From positions 682,001 through 746,000 of the forward strand of contig NZ_JAGSHX010000006.1 in the NCBI RefSeq assembly GCF_018138715.1: a stretch of DNA of 64,000 nt, given 5' to 3'. Positions within the stretch are counted from its first letter, which is position 1. Every line of letters starts with the position of its first letter. A program made the translations under genes and the position numbers. This DNA is from Streptomyces asiaticus. GTDB lineage: Bacteria; Actinomycetota; Actinomycetes; Streptomycetales; Streptomycetaceae. Shown here in pieces: positions 36,514-45,840 of this stretch. Below the pieces are notes generated by a model that was not told where the DNA came from, did not search any database, and saw only the letters and a list, made by a program, of their open reading frames with translations.

Positions 36514-37383
36514 ATGCGATACGGCCCGGCGGTGCGTCGCCGCAAGCTCGGTGCGGAACTGCGCCGCCAGCGCGATCTGGCCGGGCTCACCAGCGGTGAG
36601 GTCGCCAACCGGCTGGGCTGGCACCAGTCGAAGGTGAGCCGGATCGAGACCGGGCGGAGCGGCGCCAAGCCCTCGGATGTGGCCCGGCTGCTGGAGGTCT
36701 ACCAGGTCGCCGACCCGGAGCTGCGCGCCCTGCTGGAGGCGCTGTGCCGCGGGGGTGCCTCCGATCCGGAGGGGTCGCGGCGCGGCTGGTGGTACGCGTA
36801 CCGCGATCTGCTGCCGCCCGCCTACCGGGACTTCATCAGCCTGGAGGCGGAGGCGTCGGACGCGTACACGCTGGAGACCACGGTGGTGCCGGGCCTGTTG
36901 CAGACCCCGGACTACGCCCGGGCGGTGACCCTCGCGGCGCTCCCGGATCTGCCGGGACCCCAGGTGGACTCGCTGGTCGAGGTGCGGATCGCGCGCCAGT
37001 CGGTGCTGCACGGCGAGCGGCCGCTGCGGCTGCACGCGGTGCTCGACGAGGCGGCTCTGCGGCGTGAGGTGGGCGGGCCCGGAGTGATGACGGCGCAATT
37101 GCGCCATCTGGCCGAACTCTGCGCATTGCCTCAGGTGCAGCTACAGGTGCTGCCATTCTCGATCGGAATGCCCATTGGTATGACAGGTCCTTTCATTATT
37201 TTCTCTTTTCCGCACATTAGTGACCTGGACGTAGTAGTTCTCGACCACTTGACGAGTAGCCTCTATCTGGAGCGGAAAGAAGACCTCCGGGCGTACAGCG
37301 CCGCGTTCGAAGTACTGCGCGCACACGCCCTGACACCTGAGGAATCGTTGTCCTTCATCAACAAAATCGGGGGCGGCGCCTGA
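36514..37383 (+). CDS. XRE-family regulator with DUF5753 domain
   Basis: A 289-residue WhiJ-like regulator. The helix-turn-helix is at about residues 10-50 (ELRRQRDLAGLTSGEVANRL, WHQSKVSRIETG) and the DUF5753 domain follows (TTVVPGLLQTPDYARAV). ATG 36514 follows GGAGGGAGAACTG; the frame is open upstream without homology. Bases 37155-37300, encoding its last third, are clearly AT-richer than the rest (PFIIFSFPHISDLDVVVLDH). It is nine bases from the DUF397 gene. Confidence 0.92.
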   Translation: MRYGPAVRRRKLGAELRRQRDLAGLTSGEVANRLGWHQSKVSRIETGRSGAKPSDVARLLEVYQVADPELRALLEALCRGGASDPEGSRRGWWYAYRDLLPPAYRDFISLEAEASDAYTLETTVVPGLLQTPDYARAVTLAALPDLPGPQVDSLVEVRIARQSVLHGERPLRLHAVLDEAALRREVGGPGVMTAQLRHLAELCALPQVQLQVLPFSIGMPIGMTGPFIIFSFPHISDLDVVVLDHLTSSLYLERKEDLRAYSAAFEVLRAHALTPEESLSFINKIGGGA

Positions 37384-37392
37384 GGGGGCACC

Positions 37393-37629
37393 ATGTCCAA
37401 AATGTCCGCCAACTCCGTCGACTGGCTGCGCAGCAGCTACAGCGTCGGAATGAACAACTGCGTCGAGACGGCCCTGCTGGGGCCCGACCAGCTCGGCGTG
37501 CGCGATTCGAAGAACACGGCGGGCCCCGTCCTGCTGTTCACCCCGTCGACCTGGGTCTCCTTCCTCGAGGGACTCAAGGGCGACGGCCCCGGCTCCGGCA
37601 TCTCCCGCTCGGCCGGAACCGGAAGCTGA
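37393..37629 (+). CDS. DUF397 domain protein
   Basis: A 78-residue partner of the preceding XRE regulator. It has the family pattern WLRSSYSVGMNNCVETALLG, then VRDSKNTAGPVLLFTPSTWVSF. The second such pair in this window (compare 6009-7116). Confidence 0.92.
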   Translation: MSKMSANSVDWLRSSYSVGMNNCVETALLGPDQLGVRDSKNTAGPVLLFTPSTWVSFLEGLKGDGPGSGISRSAGTGS

Positions 37630-37692
37630 TCCGTGAGTGAAGTATCCCTTCCGCCGGTGAGCTGATCCGCTCACCGTCCCGTCAGTGAGCCA

Positions 37693-38880
37693 TCAGGCGG
37701 CCGGCGCGGTCCTCACGATCACGTCGGCCGCCTCTTCGATCTGGTCCTCCGTCAGATCCCCGCGCGCGGTCAGCCGCAGCCGGGAGACGCCGTCCGGGAC
37801 GGACGGCGGGCGGAAGCACCCCACCATCAGCCCGGCCGCGCGGCAGTCCGCGGCCCAGCGCACCGCCTTCTCCGGCGACGGGGCCCGCACCGACACCACC
37901 GACGCGTCCGGCCGCACCGCGGCCAGCCCGGCGGCGGTCAGCCGCCCGTACAGCCCCATGGCGACCGTACGGACGCGGGCGGCGCGCTCCGGCTCCCGGC
38001 GCAGCAGCCGCAGGCCGGCCAGGGCGGCGCCCACGGCCGCCGGGTTGAGCCCGGTGTCGAAGATGAACGTCCGTGCGGAGTTCACCAGGTGCTCGATGAC
38101 CCGGGCGGGCCCCAGCACCGCCCCGCCCTGGCTGCCCAGCGACTTGGAGAGGGTGGCCGTGACCACCACGTCCGGCGCGCCCGCGAGCCCGGCCCCGTGC
38201 ACCGCGCCGCGCCCGCCCTCGCCGAGCACCCCCAGGCCGTGCGCCTCGTCCACCACCAGCGCCGCGCCGTAACGCCGGGCGACAGCGGCGAGGGCGGCCA
38301 GCGGGGCGGCGTCGCCGTCGACGGAGAAGACCGCGTCGCTGACGACGAGGGCGCGCCGCCGCGCCTCCCCCTCCTTCGTCGCCCCCGCGTCCGCCTCGTC
38401 CGCGTCCAGCGCCTTGCCTACGGCGTCCGGGTCGGCGTGCGGGACGACGGCGATCTCGGCGCGGGAGAGCCGGCAGCCGTCGATGAGCGAGGCGTGGTTG
38501 TCCGCGTCGGAGACGACCAGGGCGTCCCGGCCGCCCAGCGCGGAGACGGCGGCCAGATTGGCCGCGTAACCGGAGGAGAACACCAGGGCCGCCTCGAATC
38601 CGCAGAACTCGGCGAGCTCCCGCTCCAGCGTGGTGTGCAGCTCGGTGGAGCCGGTGACCAGGCGCGAGCCGGTCGATCCCGCGCCCCAGCGGTGCGCCGC
38701 CGCGGCCGCGGCGGCCGTCACCTCCGGGTGCCGGGCCAGCCCCAGATAGTCATTGCTCGCCAGATCGAGCAGCGGGGAGTCGGCGGGGCGGGGGCTGAGC
38801 CGGCGCACCAGCCCCGCCCGGTCGCGCCGCTCCCGCTGCGCGTCGATCCATGCGAACGCGCCGTCGCGGTCCTGGGGCAT
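37693..38880 (-). CDS. bioF: 8-Amino-7-oxononanoate synthase
   Basis: A 395-residue PLP enzyme joining pimeloyl-thioester and alanine in biotin synthesis. It shows [13 protein letters not shown], the PLP-region [12 protein letters not shown], Schiff-base Lys246 in [11 protein letters not shown], and [11 protein letters not shown]. Start ATG 38880 gives the standard length; the frame is open upstream without homology. It is divergent from bioB across a 169-base gap, so the biotin genes are in two transcripts. Confidence 0.95.
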   Translation of the reverse strand: MPQDRDGAFAWIDAQRERRDRAGLVRRLSPRPADSPLLDLASNDYLGLARHPEVTAAAAAAAHRWGAGSTGSRLVTGSTELHTTLERELAEFCGFEAALVFSSGYAANLAAVSALGGRDALVVSDADNHASLIDGCRLSRAEIAVVPHADPDAVGKALDADEADAGATKEGEARRRALVVSDAVFSVDGDAAPLAALAAVARRYGAALVVDEAHGLGVLGEGGRGAVHGAGLAGAPDVVVTATLSKSLGSQGGAVLGPARVIEHLVNSARTFIFDTGLNPAAVGAALAGLRLLRREPERAARVRTVAMGLYGRLTAAGLAAVRPDASVVSVRAPSPEKAVRWAADCRAAGLMVGCFRPPSVPDGVSRLRLTARGDLTEDQIEEAADVIVRTAPAA

Positions 38881-39049
38881 CGGCTGCCTCGCCTTCCGTG
38901 GCCTCGTCTCGGGCACCGACTGTCGGGTCCGGATAGAACGTAGCCTCGTCCATGCCCGGTCATGGTGTGGCAATACACACACCCCGATCAGCGCGTCTTG
39001 TACGGTCTCTCCTTGGCCGCGGGCGGTGGGGTAGGAAAGGATCGTCGCC

Positions 39050-40285
39050 ATGGACCTGCTGAACACGCTGGTGGAGAAGGGGCTGCGGCGCGAGACGCCC
39101 ACCCGCGAAGAGGCGCTCGCCGTCCTGGCGACCTCCGATGACGAGCTGCTCGATGTGGTGGCCGCGGCGGGCAAGGTGCGCCGCGCCTGGTTCGGGCGGC
39201 GGGTGAAGCTCAACTATCTGGTGAACCTCAAGTCGGGGCTGTGCCCCGAGGACTGCTCGTACTGCTCGCAGCGGCTGGGCTCGAAGTCCGGCATCCTCAA
39301 GTACACCTGGCTCAAGCCGGAGCAGGCGGCCGCCGCGGCGGGCGCCGGGGTCGCGGGCGGCGCCAAGCGGGTGTGCCTGGTCGCCAGCGGACGCGGCCCG
39401 ACCGACCGCGATGTGGACCGGGTCTCCCAGACCATCGCCGCCATCAAGGAGGAGCACCAGGACGTCGAGATCTGCGCCTGTCTGGGGCTGCTGTCCGACG
39501 GCCAGGCGGAGCGGCTGAAGGACGCGGGGGCGAACGCGTACAACCACAACCTCAACACCTCAGAGGCGACGTACGGCGACATCACCACCACCCACACCTA
39601 CGCCGACCGGGTCTCGACCGTGCAGCAGGCCCAGGCGGCGGGGATGTCCGCCTGCTCCGGGCTGATCGCGGGCATGGGCGAGTCGGACGAGGACCTGGTG
39701 GACGTGGTCTTCTCGCTGCGCGAGCTGGACCCGGACTCGGTGCCGGTCAACTTCCTCATCCCGATCGAGGGCACCCCGCTGGCCGGGGACTGGAACCTCA
39801 CCCCGCAGCGGTGTCTGCGGATCCTGGCCATGGTGCGGTTCGTCTGCCCGGACGTCGAGGTGCGGCTGGCGGGCGGCCGCGAGATCCATCTGCGGACGCT
39901 CCAGCCGCTGGCCCTGAACCTGGCGAACTCGATCTTCCTCGGCGACTATCTGACCACCGAGGGCCAGTCGGGCAAGGACGATCTCGCGATGATCGCCGAC
40001 GCGGGCTTCGAGGTGGAGGGCACCGATACGACGACGCTGCCCGCACACCGCGCGGACGCACTCGCCGCGGCCGGTTCCGGCTGCGGCGGCCACGGTGCGG
40101 AGGGCGGCGGCTGCGGCCCGTGCGGTGACGCGGCGCCCGCCGACGCGGTCCCTGCCGACGCCGTACCCGCCCCGGCGGCGGCCGGTGCGGTGGTCCCCGC
40201 CGCCGCGGGCACGCGGGAGTCCCACGCCGACCTGGTCGCGGTGCGCCGCCGCGGCGCGGGCACGGATCTGCCGCCCAATGCCTGA
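39050..40285 (+). CDS. bioB: Biotin synthase
   Basis: A 411-residue radical-SAM enzyme inserting sulfur into dethiobiotin. The 4Fe-4S cysteines are C65, C69 and C72 in [17 protein letters not shown] and [14 protein letters not shown] are family blocks, and the auxiliary-cluster arginine is in VRLAGGRE. After about residue 340 an extra 70 residues, first Cys/Gly-rich ([18 protein letters not shown]) then Ala/Pro-rich, go beyond the usual length. A good AGGAAAGG site precedes the ATG. Overlaps bioA by eight bases. Confidence 0.95.
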   Translation: MDLLNTLVEKGLRRETPTREEALAVLATSDDELLDVVAAAGKVRRAWFGRRVKLNYLVNLKSGLCPEDCSYCSQRLGSKSGILKYTWLKPEQAAAAAGAGVAGGAKRVCLVASGRGPTDRDVDRVSQTIAAIKEEHQDVEICACLGLLSDGQAERLKDAGANAYNHNLNTSEATYGDITTTHTYADRVSTVQQAQAAGMSACSGLIAGMGESDEDLVDVVFSLRELDPDSVPVNFLIPIEGTPLAGDWNLTPQRCLRILAMVRFVCPDVEVRLAGGREIHLRTLQPLALNLANSIFLGDYLTTEGQSGKDDLAMIADAGFEVEGTDTTTLPAHRADALAAAGSGCGGHGAEGGGCGPCGDAAPADAVPADAVPAPAAAGAVVPAAAGTRESHADLVAVRRRGAGTDLPPNA

Positions 40286-41606
40286 GCCACTGACCCCGGC
40301 CGAGCTGCGGGACCTGGACCGGCAGCACGTCTGGCATCCGTACGGCCCGATGCCCGGCCGCCAGGACCCGCTGGTCGTGGAGTCCGCGGCCGGGGTCCGG
40401 CTGCGGCTGGCCGAGCCGGTGGAGGGCGTCCGCGAGCTGGTGGACGGGATGTCGTCGTGGTGGTCCGCCATCCACGGCTACAACCACCCGGCGCTCAACG
40501 ACGCCGCGCGCGGTCAGCTGGACCGGATGAGCCATGTGATGTTCGGCGGGCTCACCCATGAGCCCGCCGTCCGGCTGGCCACCCGGCTGGTGGAGATCAC
40601 GCCCGAGCCGCTCCAGCACGTCTTCCTCGCCGACTCCGGTTCGGTGTCGGTCGAGGTCGCGGTGAAGATGTGCCTCCAGTACTGGCGCTCCCTGGGCCGC
40701 CCCGCCAAGCGGCGGCTGCTGACCTGGCGCGGCGGCTACCACGGCGACACCTGGCAGCCGATGGCGGTGTGCGACCCGGAGGGCGGCATGCACCGGCTGT
40801 GGTCCGGTGTGCTGCCCGAGCAGATCTTCGCGGACGGCCCGCCGCCCGGCTTCGACGCGGACCCCGACCCGGTGTACGAGCGCCACATCCGTGAGCTGGT
40901 GGCCCGTCACGCCGATGAGCTGGCCGCGGTGATCGTGGAGCCGGTGGTGCAGGGCGCGGGCGGGATGCGCTTCCACTCCCCCGCGCTGCTGCGGGTGCTG
41001 CGCGAGGCGTGCGACGAGCACGATGTGCTGCTGGTGTTCGACGAGATCGCCACCGGCTTCGGCCGCTCGGGCGCGCTCTTCGCGGCCGAGCACGCGGGGG
41101 TGTGCCCCGATGTGATGTGTCTGGGCAAGGCGCTGACCGGGGGTTATCTGACCCTCGCCGCCACGCTGTGCACCCCGCGGGTGGCGGAGGGCATCTCGCG
41201 CGGCGAGGTGCCGGTGCTCGCCCACGGCCCGACCTTCATGGGCAATCCGCTGGCCACGGCCGTGGCCTGCGCCTCGATCGACCTGCTGCTCTCCTACGAC
41301 TGGCGGCAGGAGGTCAAGCGGATCGAGGCCGGGCTGCGGGACGGTCTCGCGGAGGCGGCCGCCGGGCCGGGCGTCCGGGACGTACGGGTGCTCGGCGCGA
41401 TCGGCGTCGTCCAACTGGACCGTCCGATGGACGACGCGGCGATGGCGGCGGCGACGCGGGCCGCGGTGCGCGAGGGCGTGTGGCTGCGCCCGTTCCGCGA
41501 TCTGCTGTACACCATGCCGCCGTACATCACCGGGGACCACGATCTGGCCCGGATCTGCGCGGCGGTCCGGGCGGCCGCGACAGCGGCCAGCGCCACGGCC
41601 GTCTGA
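40278..41606 (+). CDS. bioA: Adenosylmethionine--8-amino-7-oxononanoate aminotransferase
   Basis: A 442-residue class III PLP aminotransferase making 7,8-diaminopelargonate. HVWHPYGPM and [16 protein letters not shown] bind substrate, [15 protein letters not shown] binds PLP, and Lys284 in [10 protein letters not shown] is the Schiff-base lysine. ATG 40278 lies within the end of bioB, giving coupling. bioD follows after 73 bases. Confidence 0.95.
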   Translation: MPEPLTPAELRDLDRQHVWHPYGPMPGRQDPLVVESAAGVRLRLAEPVEGVRELVDGMSSWWSAIHGYNHPALNDAARGQLDRMSHVMFGGLTHEPAVRLATRLVEITPEPLQHVFLADSGSVSVEVAVKMCLQYWRSLGRPAKRRLLTWRGGYHGDTWQPMAVCDPEGGMHRLWSGVLPEQIFADGPPPGFDADPDPVYERHIRELVARHADELAAVIVEPVVQGAGGMRFHSPALLRVLREACDEHDVLLVFDEIATGFGRSGALFAAEHAGVCPDVMCLGKALTGGYLTLAATLCTPRVAEGISRGEVPVLAHGPTFMGNPLATAVACASIDLLLSYDWRQEVKRIEAGLRDGLAEAAAGPGVRDVRVLGAIGVVQLDRPMDDAAMAAATRAAVREGVWLRPFRDLLYTMPPYITGDHDLARICAAVRAAATAASATAV

Positions 41607-41679
41607 CGCGGGAACAGGCCGGGGCAGACCGGGGCACGCCCCGGAGTGCGAACGAAAACGAAAGGCAACGGAAACGAAG

Positions 41680-42384
41680 ATGTCAGTCCTGGTCGTCACC
41701 GGTACGGGCACGGAGATCGGAAAGACCGTCAGCACGGCGGCCGTCGCCGCGGCGGCGCTGGCACGCGGCCGCTCGGTGGCGGTGCTCAAACCCGCCCAGA
41801 CCGGTGTCGCGGAGGGCGAACCGGGCGATGCCGCGGAGGTGGGCCGCCTCGCCGGGGCGGTGACCCTGCTCGAACTCGCCCGCTACCCCGAGCCGCTGGC
41901 CCCGGCCACCGCCGCCCGCCGCGCCGGACGGCCGCCGGTGCGGCCGCACGAGGTGGCCGACGCGGCCGAGAAGCTGGCCACCGAGCACGATCTGGTGCTG
42001 GTCGAGGGCGCGGGCGGGCTGCTCGTACGGTTCGACGAGACGGGGGCGACGCTCGCCGACGCGGCCCGGCTGCTCGGCGCGCCCGTCCTGGTCGTCGCCC
42101 ACGCCGGTCTCGGCACGCTCAACGCGACCACCCTGACCACCGAGGCGCTGCACGCCCGCGGGCTGGAGTGCCCCGGTGTCGTCATCGGCAGCTGGCCCGC
42201 CGCCGCGGATCTCGCCTCCCGCTGCAATGTGGCCGATCTGCCGGAGTCCTCCGGCGTCCCGCTGCTGGGCGCCATCCCCCAGGGCGCCCCCGCCCTGCCG
42301 CCCGCCGAGTTCCGCGCCCAGGCCCCCGGTTGGCTGGCGCCCCGGCTGGACGGCACCTGGGACCCGGCGCGGCTGGCCGCGTAG
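41680..42384 (+). CDS. bioD: Dethiobiotin synthetase
   Basis: A 234-residue P-loop enzyme that closes the ureido ring with CO2 and [13 protein letters not shown] (7-16) is the ATP loop; VLKPAQTG holds the second conserved lysine and VEGAGGLLV is the family block. Last gene of the bioB-bioA-bioD transcript. Confidence 0.95.
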   Translation: MSVLVVTGTGTEIGKTVSTAAVAAAALARGRSVAVLKPAQTGVAEGEPGDAAEVGRLAGAVTLLELARYPEPLAPATAARRAGRPPVRPHEVADAAEKLATEHDLVLVEGAGGLLVRFDETGATLADAARLLGAPVLVVAHAGLGTLNATTLTTEALHARGLECPGVVIGSWPAAADLASRCNVADLPESSGVPLLGAIPQGAPALPPAEFRAQAPGWLAPRLDGTWDPARLAA

Positions 42385-42484
42385 CGACACCCCCCGGCTG
42401 GGCAGAATCCCGGTACCGGTCATCGTCCATCCCTGGAACACGGCCGGGACAAACCGTCCGAACCTGGGACAAGGGGGAGCCCCC

Positions 42485-43168
42485 ATGCCCGTAGGCCGTC
42501 GCACACCCCCGCGTGACGCCGTCCACCACCCGCTCTTCGCCCGCGCCTACGCCAGACTGAGCCCGCTGGCCGACGAGCGGGCCGGGCTGGGTGAGCTGCG
42601 CGGCGAGCTGCTGACCGGGCTCTCCGGCCGGGTCATCGAGATCGGCGCGGGCAACGGGCTGAACTTCCCGCACTACCCCGAGACCGTCTCCGAGGTCGTC
42701 GCCATCGAACCCGAGCGCCATCTGCGGCGGCTGGCCGCCCAGGCGGGGCTGCGCGCCGGGGTGCCGGTGGACGTGGTGCCGGGCGTCGCCGAGGCGCTGC
42801 CGGTCAAGAGCGAGGGGTTCGACGCGGCGGTGGCCTGTCTGGTGCTGTGTTCGGTCCGCGATGTGCGGCGCGCGCTCGCCGAGCTGCTACGGGTGCTGCG
42901 GCCCGGCGGTGAGCTGCGCTTCCTCGAGCACGGCCGGGCCGAGGGCCGGGTCCTGGCGACGACCCAGCGGGCGCTGGACCGCACGGTGTGGCCGCTGATG
43001 TTCGGCGGCTGCCATACGGCGCGCGAGGCGCGGTCGGAGATCGCGGCCGCGGGCTTCGAGCCGCTCGGCCACCGCCGGCTGCGCATCCCCGACCGGGGCC
43101 CGACGCTGCCGACGTCCCCGTGCGTGCTCGGCGCCGCCCGCCGCCCGTCCGCGCCTTCCGGTCCCTGA
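42485..43168 (+). CDS. SAM-dependent methyltransferase (UbiE/class I)
   Basis: A 227-residue class I methyltransferase. Motif I is VIEIGAGNGLNFPHYP near 50-65; motif II/III EALPVKSEGFDAAVACLVL and LLRVLRPGGELRFLEHG follow. It starts 100 bases after bioD. It is not BioC by its sequence blocks; the ending of a hydrophobic lipid or quinone-type methyltransferase is plausible. A GGGGGAGC site precedes the ATG. Confidence 0.87.
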   Translation: MPVGRRTPPRDAVHHPLFARAYARLSPLADERAGLGELRGELLTGLSGRVIEIGAGNGLNFPHYPETVSEVVAIEPERHLRRLAAQAGLRAGVPVDVVPGVAEALPVKSEGFDAAVACLVLCSVRDVRRALAELLRVLRPGGELRFLEHGRAEGRVLATTQRALDRTVWPLMFGGCHTAREARSEIAAAGFEPLGHRRLRIPDRGPTLPTSPCVLGAARRPSAPSGP

Positions 43169-43278
43169 TCGCCTCCCCGTCGGCGTTCGCAATCCCGTAT
43201 GCCCGTGTCCGCGGGCGGGCGTACCGGCGGCCGGGTCCCTACCATCGAGGGCACGACGTTCCGATACGGGGAGGCATC

Positions 43279-44082
43279 GTGTCCACACCGGCGGCAACGA
43301 AAACGGACGGGTTCGCGGACGGCGGCGCCCATGTGGCGGCCCGGGCCCAGTCCCTGACCAAGGCGTACGGCAGCGGCGAGACGGCCGTGCTCGCGCTGGA
43401 CGCGGTGGACGTGGAGATCGAACGGGGCAGGTTCACCGCGGTGATGGGCCCGTCCGGCTCCGGGAAGTCCACCCTGATGCACTGTCTGGCGGGGCTCGAC
43501 ACGGTCTCGTCGGGCCGGGCCTGGCTGGGCGACATCGAGATCACCGGCCTGGGCGACAAGGAGCTGACCCAGCTCCGCCGCGACCGGATCGGCTTTATGT
43601 TCCAGTCGTTCAATCTGCTGCCCACGCTCAACGCGGCCGAGAACATCACCCTGCCCATGGACATCGCGGGCCACAAGCCCGACCGGGAGTGGGTGGACCG
43701 GGTCATCGACACCCTCGGGCTGCGGGACCGGCTGCGGCACCGGCCCGCCCAGCTGTCCGGCGGACAGCAGCAGCGGGTGGCGTGCGCGCGGGCGCTCGCC
43801 TCCCGCCCCGAGCTGATCTTCGCGGACGAGCCCACCGGCAACCTGGACTCGCGGGCGGGGCTCGAGGTGCTGCGCTTCCTGCGGGAGGCCGTGGACGAAC
43901 TGGGCCAGACGGTCGTCATGGTCACCCACGACCCGACCGCGGCCGCCCACTCCGATCTGGTGCTCTTCCTCGCCGACGGCCGGATCGTGGACCGGATGGA
44001 CCGGCCCACGGCCGAGGCGGTGCTGGAGCGGATGCACATCTTCGCGGCCACCACCACCCCCGACCCCGATCCGCTCACCTGA
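43279..44082 (+). CDS. ABC transporter ATP-binding protein, MacB/LolD type
   Basis: A 267-residue ATPase. Walker A GPSGSGKST is at 57-65, followed by the Q-loop FMFQSFNLLPTL, signature QLSGGQQQR, Walker B LIFADEPTGNLDSR and the H-loop VMVTHDP. The NLLPTL and TGNLDSR blocks put it with MacB/LolD-type ATPases that partner FtsX-like permeases. No such permease lies next to it here; the following gene is an oxidoreductase. The GTG start follows GGGGAGGCATC. Confidence 0.92.
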   Translation: MSTPAATKTDGFADGGAHVAARAQSLTKAYGSGETAVLALDAVDVEIERGRFTAVMGPSGSGKSTLMHCLAGLDTVSSGRAWLGDIEITGLGDKELTQLRRDRIGFMFQSFNLLPTLNAAENITLPMDIAGHKPDREWVDRVIDTLGLRDRLRHRPAQLSGGQQQRVACARALASRPELIFADEPTGNLDSRAGLEVLRFLREAVDELGQTVVMVTHDPTAAAHSDLVLFLADGRIVDRMDRPTAEAVLERMHIFAATTTPDPDPLT

Positions 44083-44188
44083 TCCCCCGGCCCCGGGCCG
44101 GATCTGCCGGGCCGCCGCATGAGGGTGAGTGGTCCCGAACGGGGCCGATCTCGGATACGTTCGCGGTATCCGCGATCAAGGAGGGCTC

Positions 44189-45106
44189 ATGGCAAGGCCG
44201 TTCCGTTTCGGAGTCAATCTGCTCACCCTTGAATCGGCCGAGGCATGGCGGGAGAAGTGCCGCCACGCCGAGCGACTCGGCTACGACGTGCTGCTGGTCC
44301 CCGACCACCTCGGCAACCCCGCCCCGTTCCCGGCGCTGGCCACCGCCGCCGAGGCGACCGAGCGCCCCCGGCTGGGCACCTTCGTGCTCAACGCCGGCTT
44401 CTGGAACCCCGCACTGCTCGCCCGGGAGGTGGCCACCTGCGACGCGCTCACCGACGGCCGGCTGGAGCTCGGCCTGGGCGCCGGCTATGTCAAGGCCGAG
44501 CACGACAGCGCCGGGCTGCCGTTCGGTTCGCCACGGGACCGGGTGGACCATCTGGTGCACACCGTGGCCGAGTTGGAGCGGCTGCTGACCGATTCCGAGC
44601 ACCGGCCGCGGTCCACCCAGTCCCCGCGCCCGCCGCTGCTGCTCGGCGGCAACGGCGACCGGCTGCTGCGGCTGGCCGCGCGCCACGCGGACATCGCGGC
44701 CTTCACCGGCGCGGTGCAGCCCGCCGGCAAACCCCAGGGCACCCTCCGGCTGATCAGCCCCGAGGCGCTGGAGGGCCGGGTCGCCGCCTTCCGCCGCTTC
44801 GCCGCCGAAGCGGGGAGGGCGAAGGGGTCCGATGAGAGCGATGACACCATCGAGCTGAACTACCTCATCCAGATGGTCGGCCCGACCGGCGACCGGAGCG
44901 CCAAGGCGCGTGAGCTGGCCCCGTACGCACCGGACCTCACCGAGGACCAGCTGCTGGAGCACCCGGCGCTGCTGCTGGGCGACGCCAAGGAGATGGCGGA
45001 GCAGCTGCGGGCCCACCGCGAGCGGTTCGGCTTCTCGTACTTCACGGTGCTGGAGCACAACATGGAGGCGTTCGCCCCGGTGATCGAGGAGCTGCGCGGC
45101 GGCTGA
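44189..45106 (+). CDS. LLM class F420-dependent oxidoreductase
   Basis: A 305-residue luciferase-like TIM-barrel enzyme: FRFGVNLLTLESAEAWREKC, LLVPDHLGNPAPF, NAGFWNPALLAREVAT and LELGLGAGYVKAEH match the actinobacterial F420-dependent group. Substrate unknown. ATG 44189 follows AAGGAGGGCTC. Confidence 0.9.
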   Translation: MARPFRFGVNLLTLESAEAWREKCRHAERLGYDVLLVPDHLGNPAPFPALATAAEATERPRLGTFVLNAGFWNPALLAREVATCDALTDGRLELGLGAGYVKAEHDSAGLPFGSPRDRVDHLVHTVAELERLLTDSEHRPRSTQSPRPPLLLGGNGDRLLRLAARHADIAAFTGAVQPAGKPQGTLRLISPEALEGRVAAFRRFAAEAGRAKGSDESDDTIELNYLIQMVGPTGDRSAKARELAPYAPDLTEDQLLEHPALLLGDAKEMAEQLRAHRERFGFSYFTVLEHNMEAFAPVIEELRGG

Positions 45107-45157
45107 CCCGGCGGAATCCCGTCGACGCCGCGGCCCGCCCAATGGTGGGATACGGCC

Positions 45158-45583
45158 ATGGACGATCTCCGGATACGGGCCGCGGCCCCCGCCGACCTCG
45201 ACACCGTGCTCACCTTCTGGAAGGAGGCGGCCGAGGGCACCAGCATCAGCGACGACCGGGCCGGGGTGGCCCGGCTGCTCGACCGCGACCCGGAGTCGCT
45301 GCTGCTGGCCGAGCGGGACGGTGCGCTCGCCGGGACCGTGATCGCCGGTTTCGACGGCTGGCGCTGCCATCTGTACCGGCTGGCCGTCCACCCCGCGCAC
45401 CGCCGCCGCGGCGTGGCGACGGCCCTGCTGGCCGCGGCCGAGGAGCGGTTCGCGGCCCTGGGCGGACGGCGCGGGGACGCGATGGTGCTCAACGAGAACG
45501 AACTCGCGCATCACGCGTGGAGCGCGGCGGGCTATGCACCGCAGCCGCAGTGGAGCCGCTGGGTCAAGCCGCTGCGCCCCTGA
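45158..45583 (+). CDS. GNAT family N-acetyltransferase
   Basis: A 141-residue acetyltransferase. The acetyl-CoA site is LAVHPAHRRRGVATALL (near 77-93), preceded by LAGTVIAGFDGWRCHLYR, and the C-terminal half holds NENELAHHAWSAAGY. Substrate unknown. It is followed at once by the 191-bp inverted-repeat element. Confidence 0.9.
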   Translation: MDDLRIRAAAPADLDTVLTFWKEAAEGTSISDDRAGVARLLDRDPESLLLAERDGALAGTVIAGFDGWRCHLYRLAVHPAHRRRGVATALLAAAEERFAALGGRRGDAMVLNENELAHHAWSAAGYAPQPQWSRWVKPLRP

Positions 45584-45627
45584 CCCCGGCGGGCGTCCCG
45601 GGCGCGGCGCCGCCGTGCCCCGCCTTC

Positions 45628-45818
45628 AGGGCCTGTCTGGGGTTGTGATCTGGGCTCGTGGGGCGTGGCACGCTCCCCCAGCTACCGCTGGGAGGTACCC
45701 CCTCTCGCGGCGTTGCCGAAACGCCCCAGTAGCTCCGCTACGAGGGCCTTCCGGCGCCTTGCGATCGCACGCACCACGCCCCGCTCCCTGATCCAGATCA
45801 CAACCCCAGACAGGCCCT
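45628..45818. mobile_element. 191-bp MITE-like element with perfect 26-bp terminal inverted repeats
   Basis: The first 26 bases (starting AGGGCCTGTCTGGGG) and the last 26 (ending CCCCAGACAGGCCCT) are exact reverse complements. The inside carries CCCAGC-TACC-GCTGGG and CGCCTTGCGATCG, blocks also seen near 1.55-1.60 kb. It codes for nothing and has no clear target duplication. It ends 22 bases before the next start codon and so forms part of that gene's upstream region. The ends resemble those of the 80-bp element at 4133. Confidence 0.8.
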
Positions 45819-45840
45819 AGCATGGGACGGAGGTGAACCG

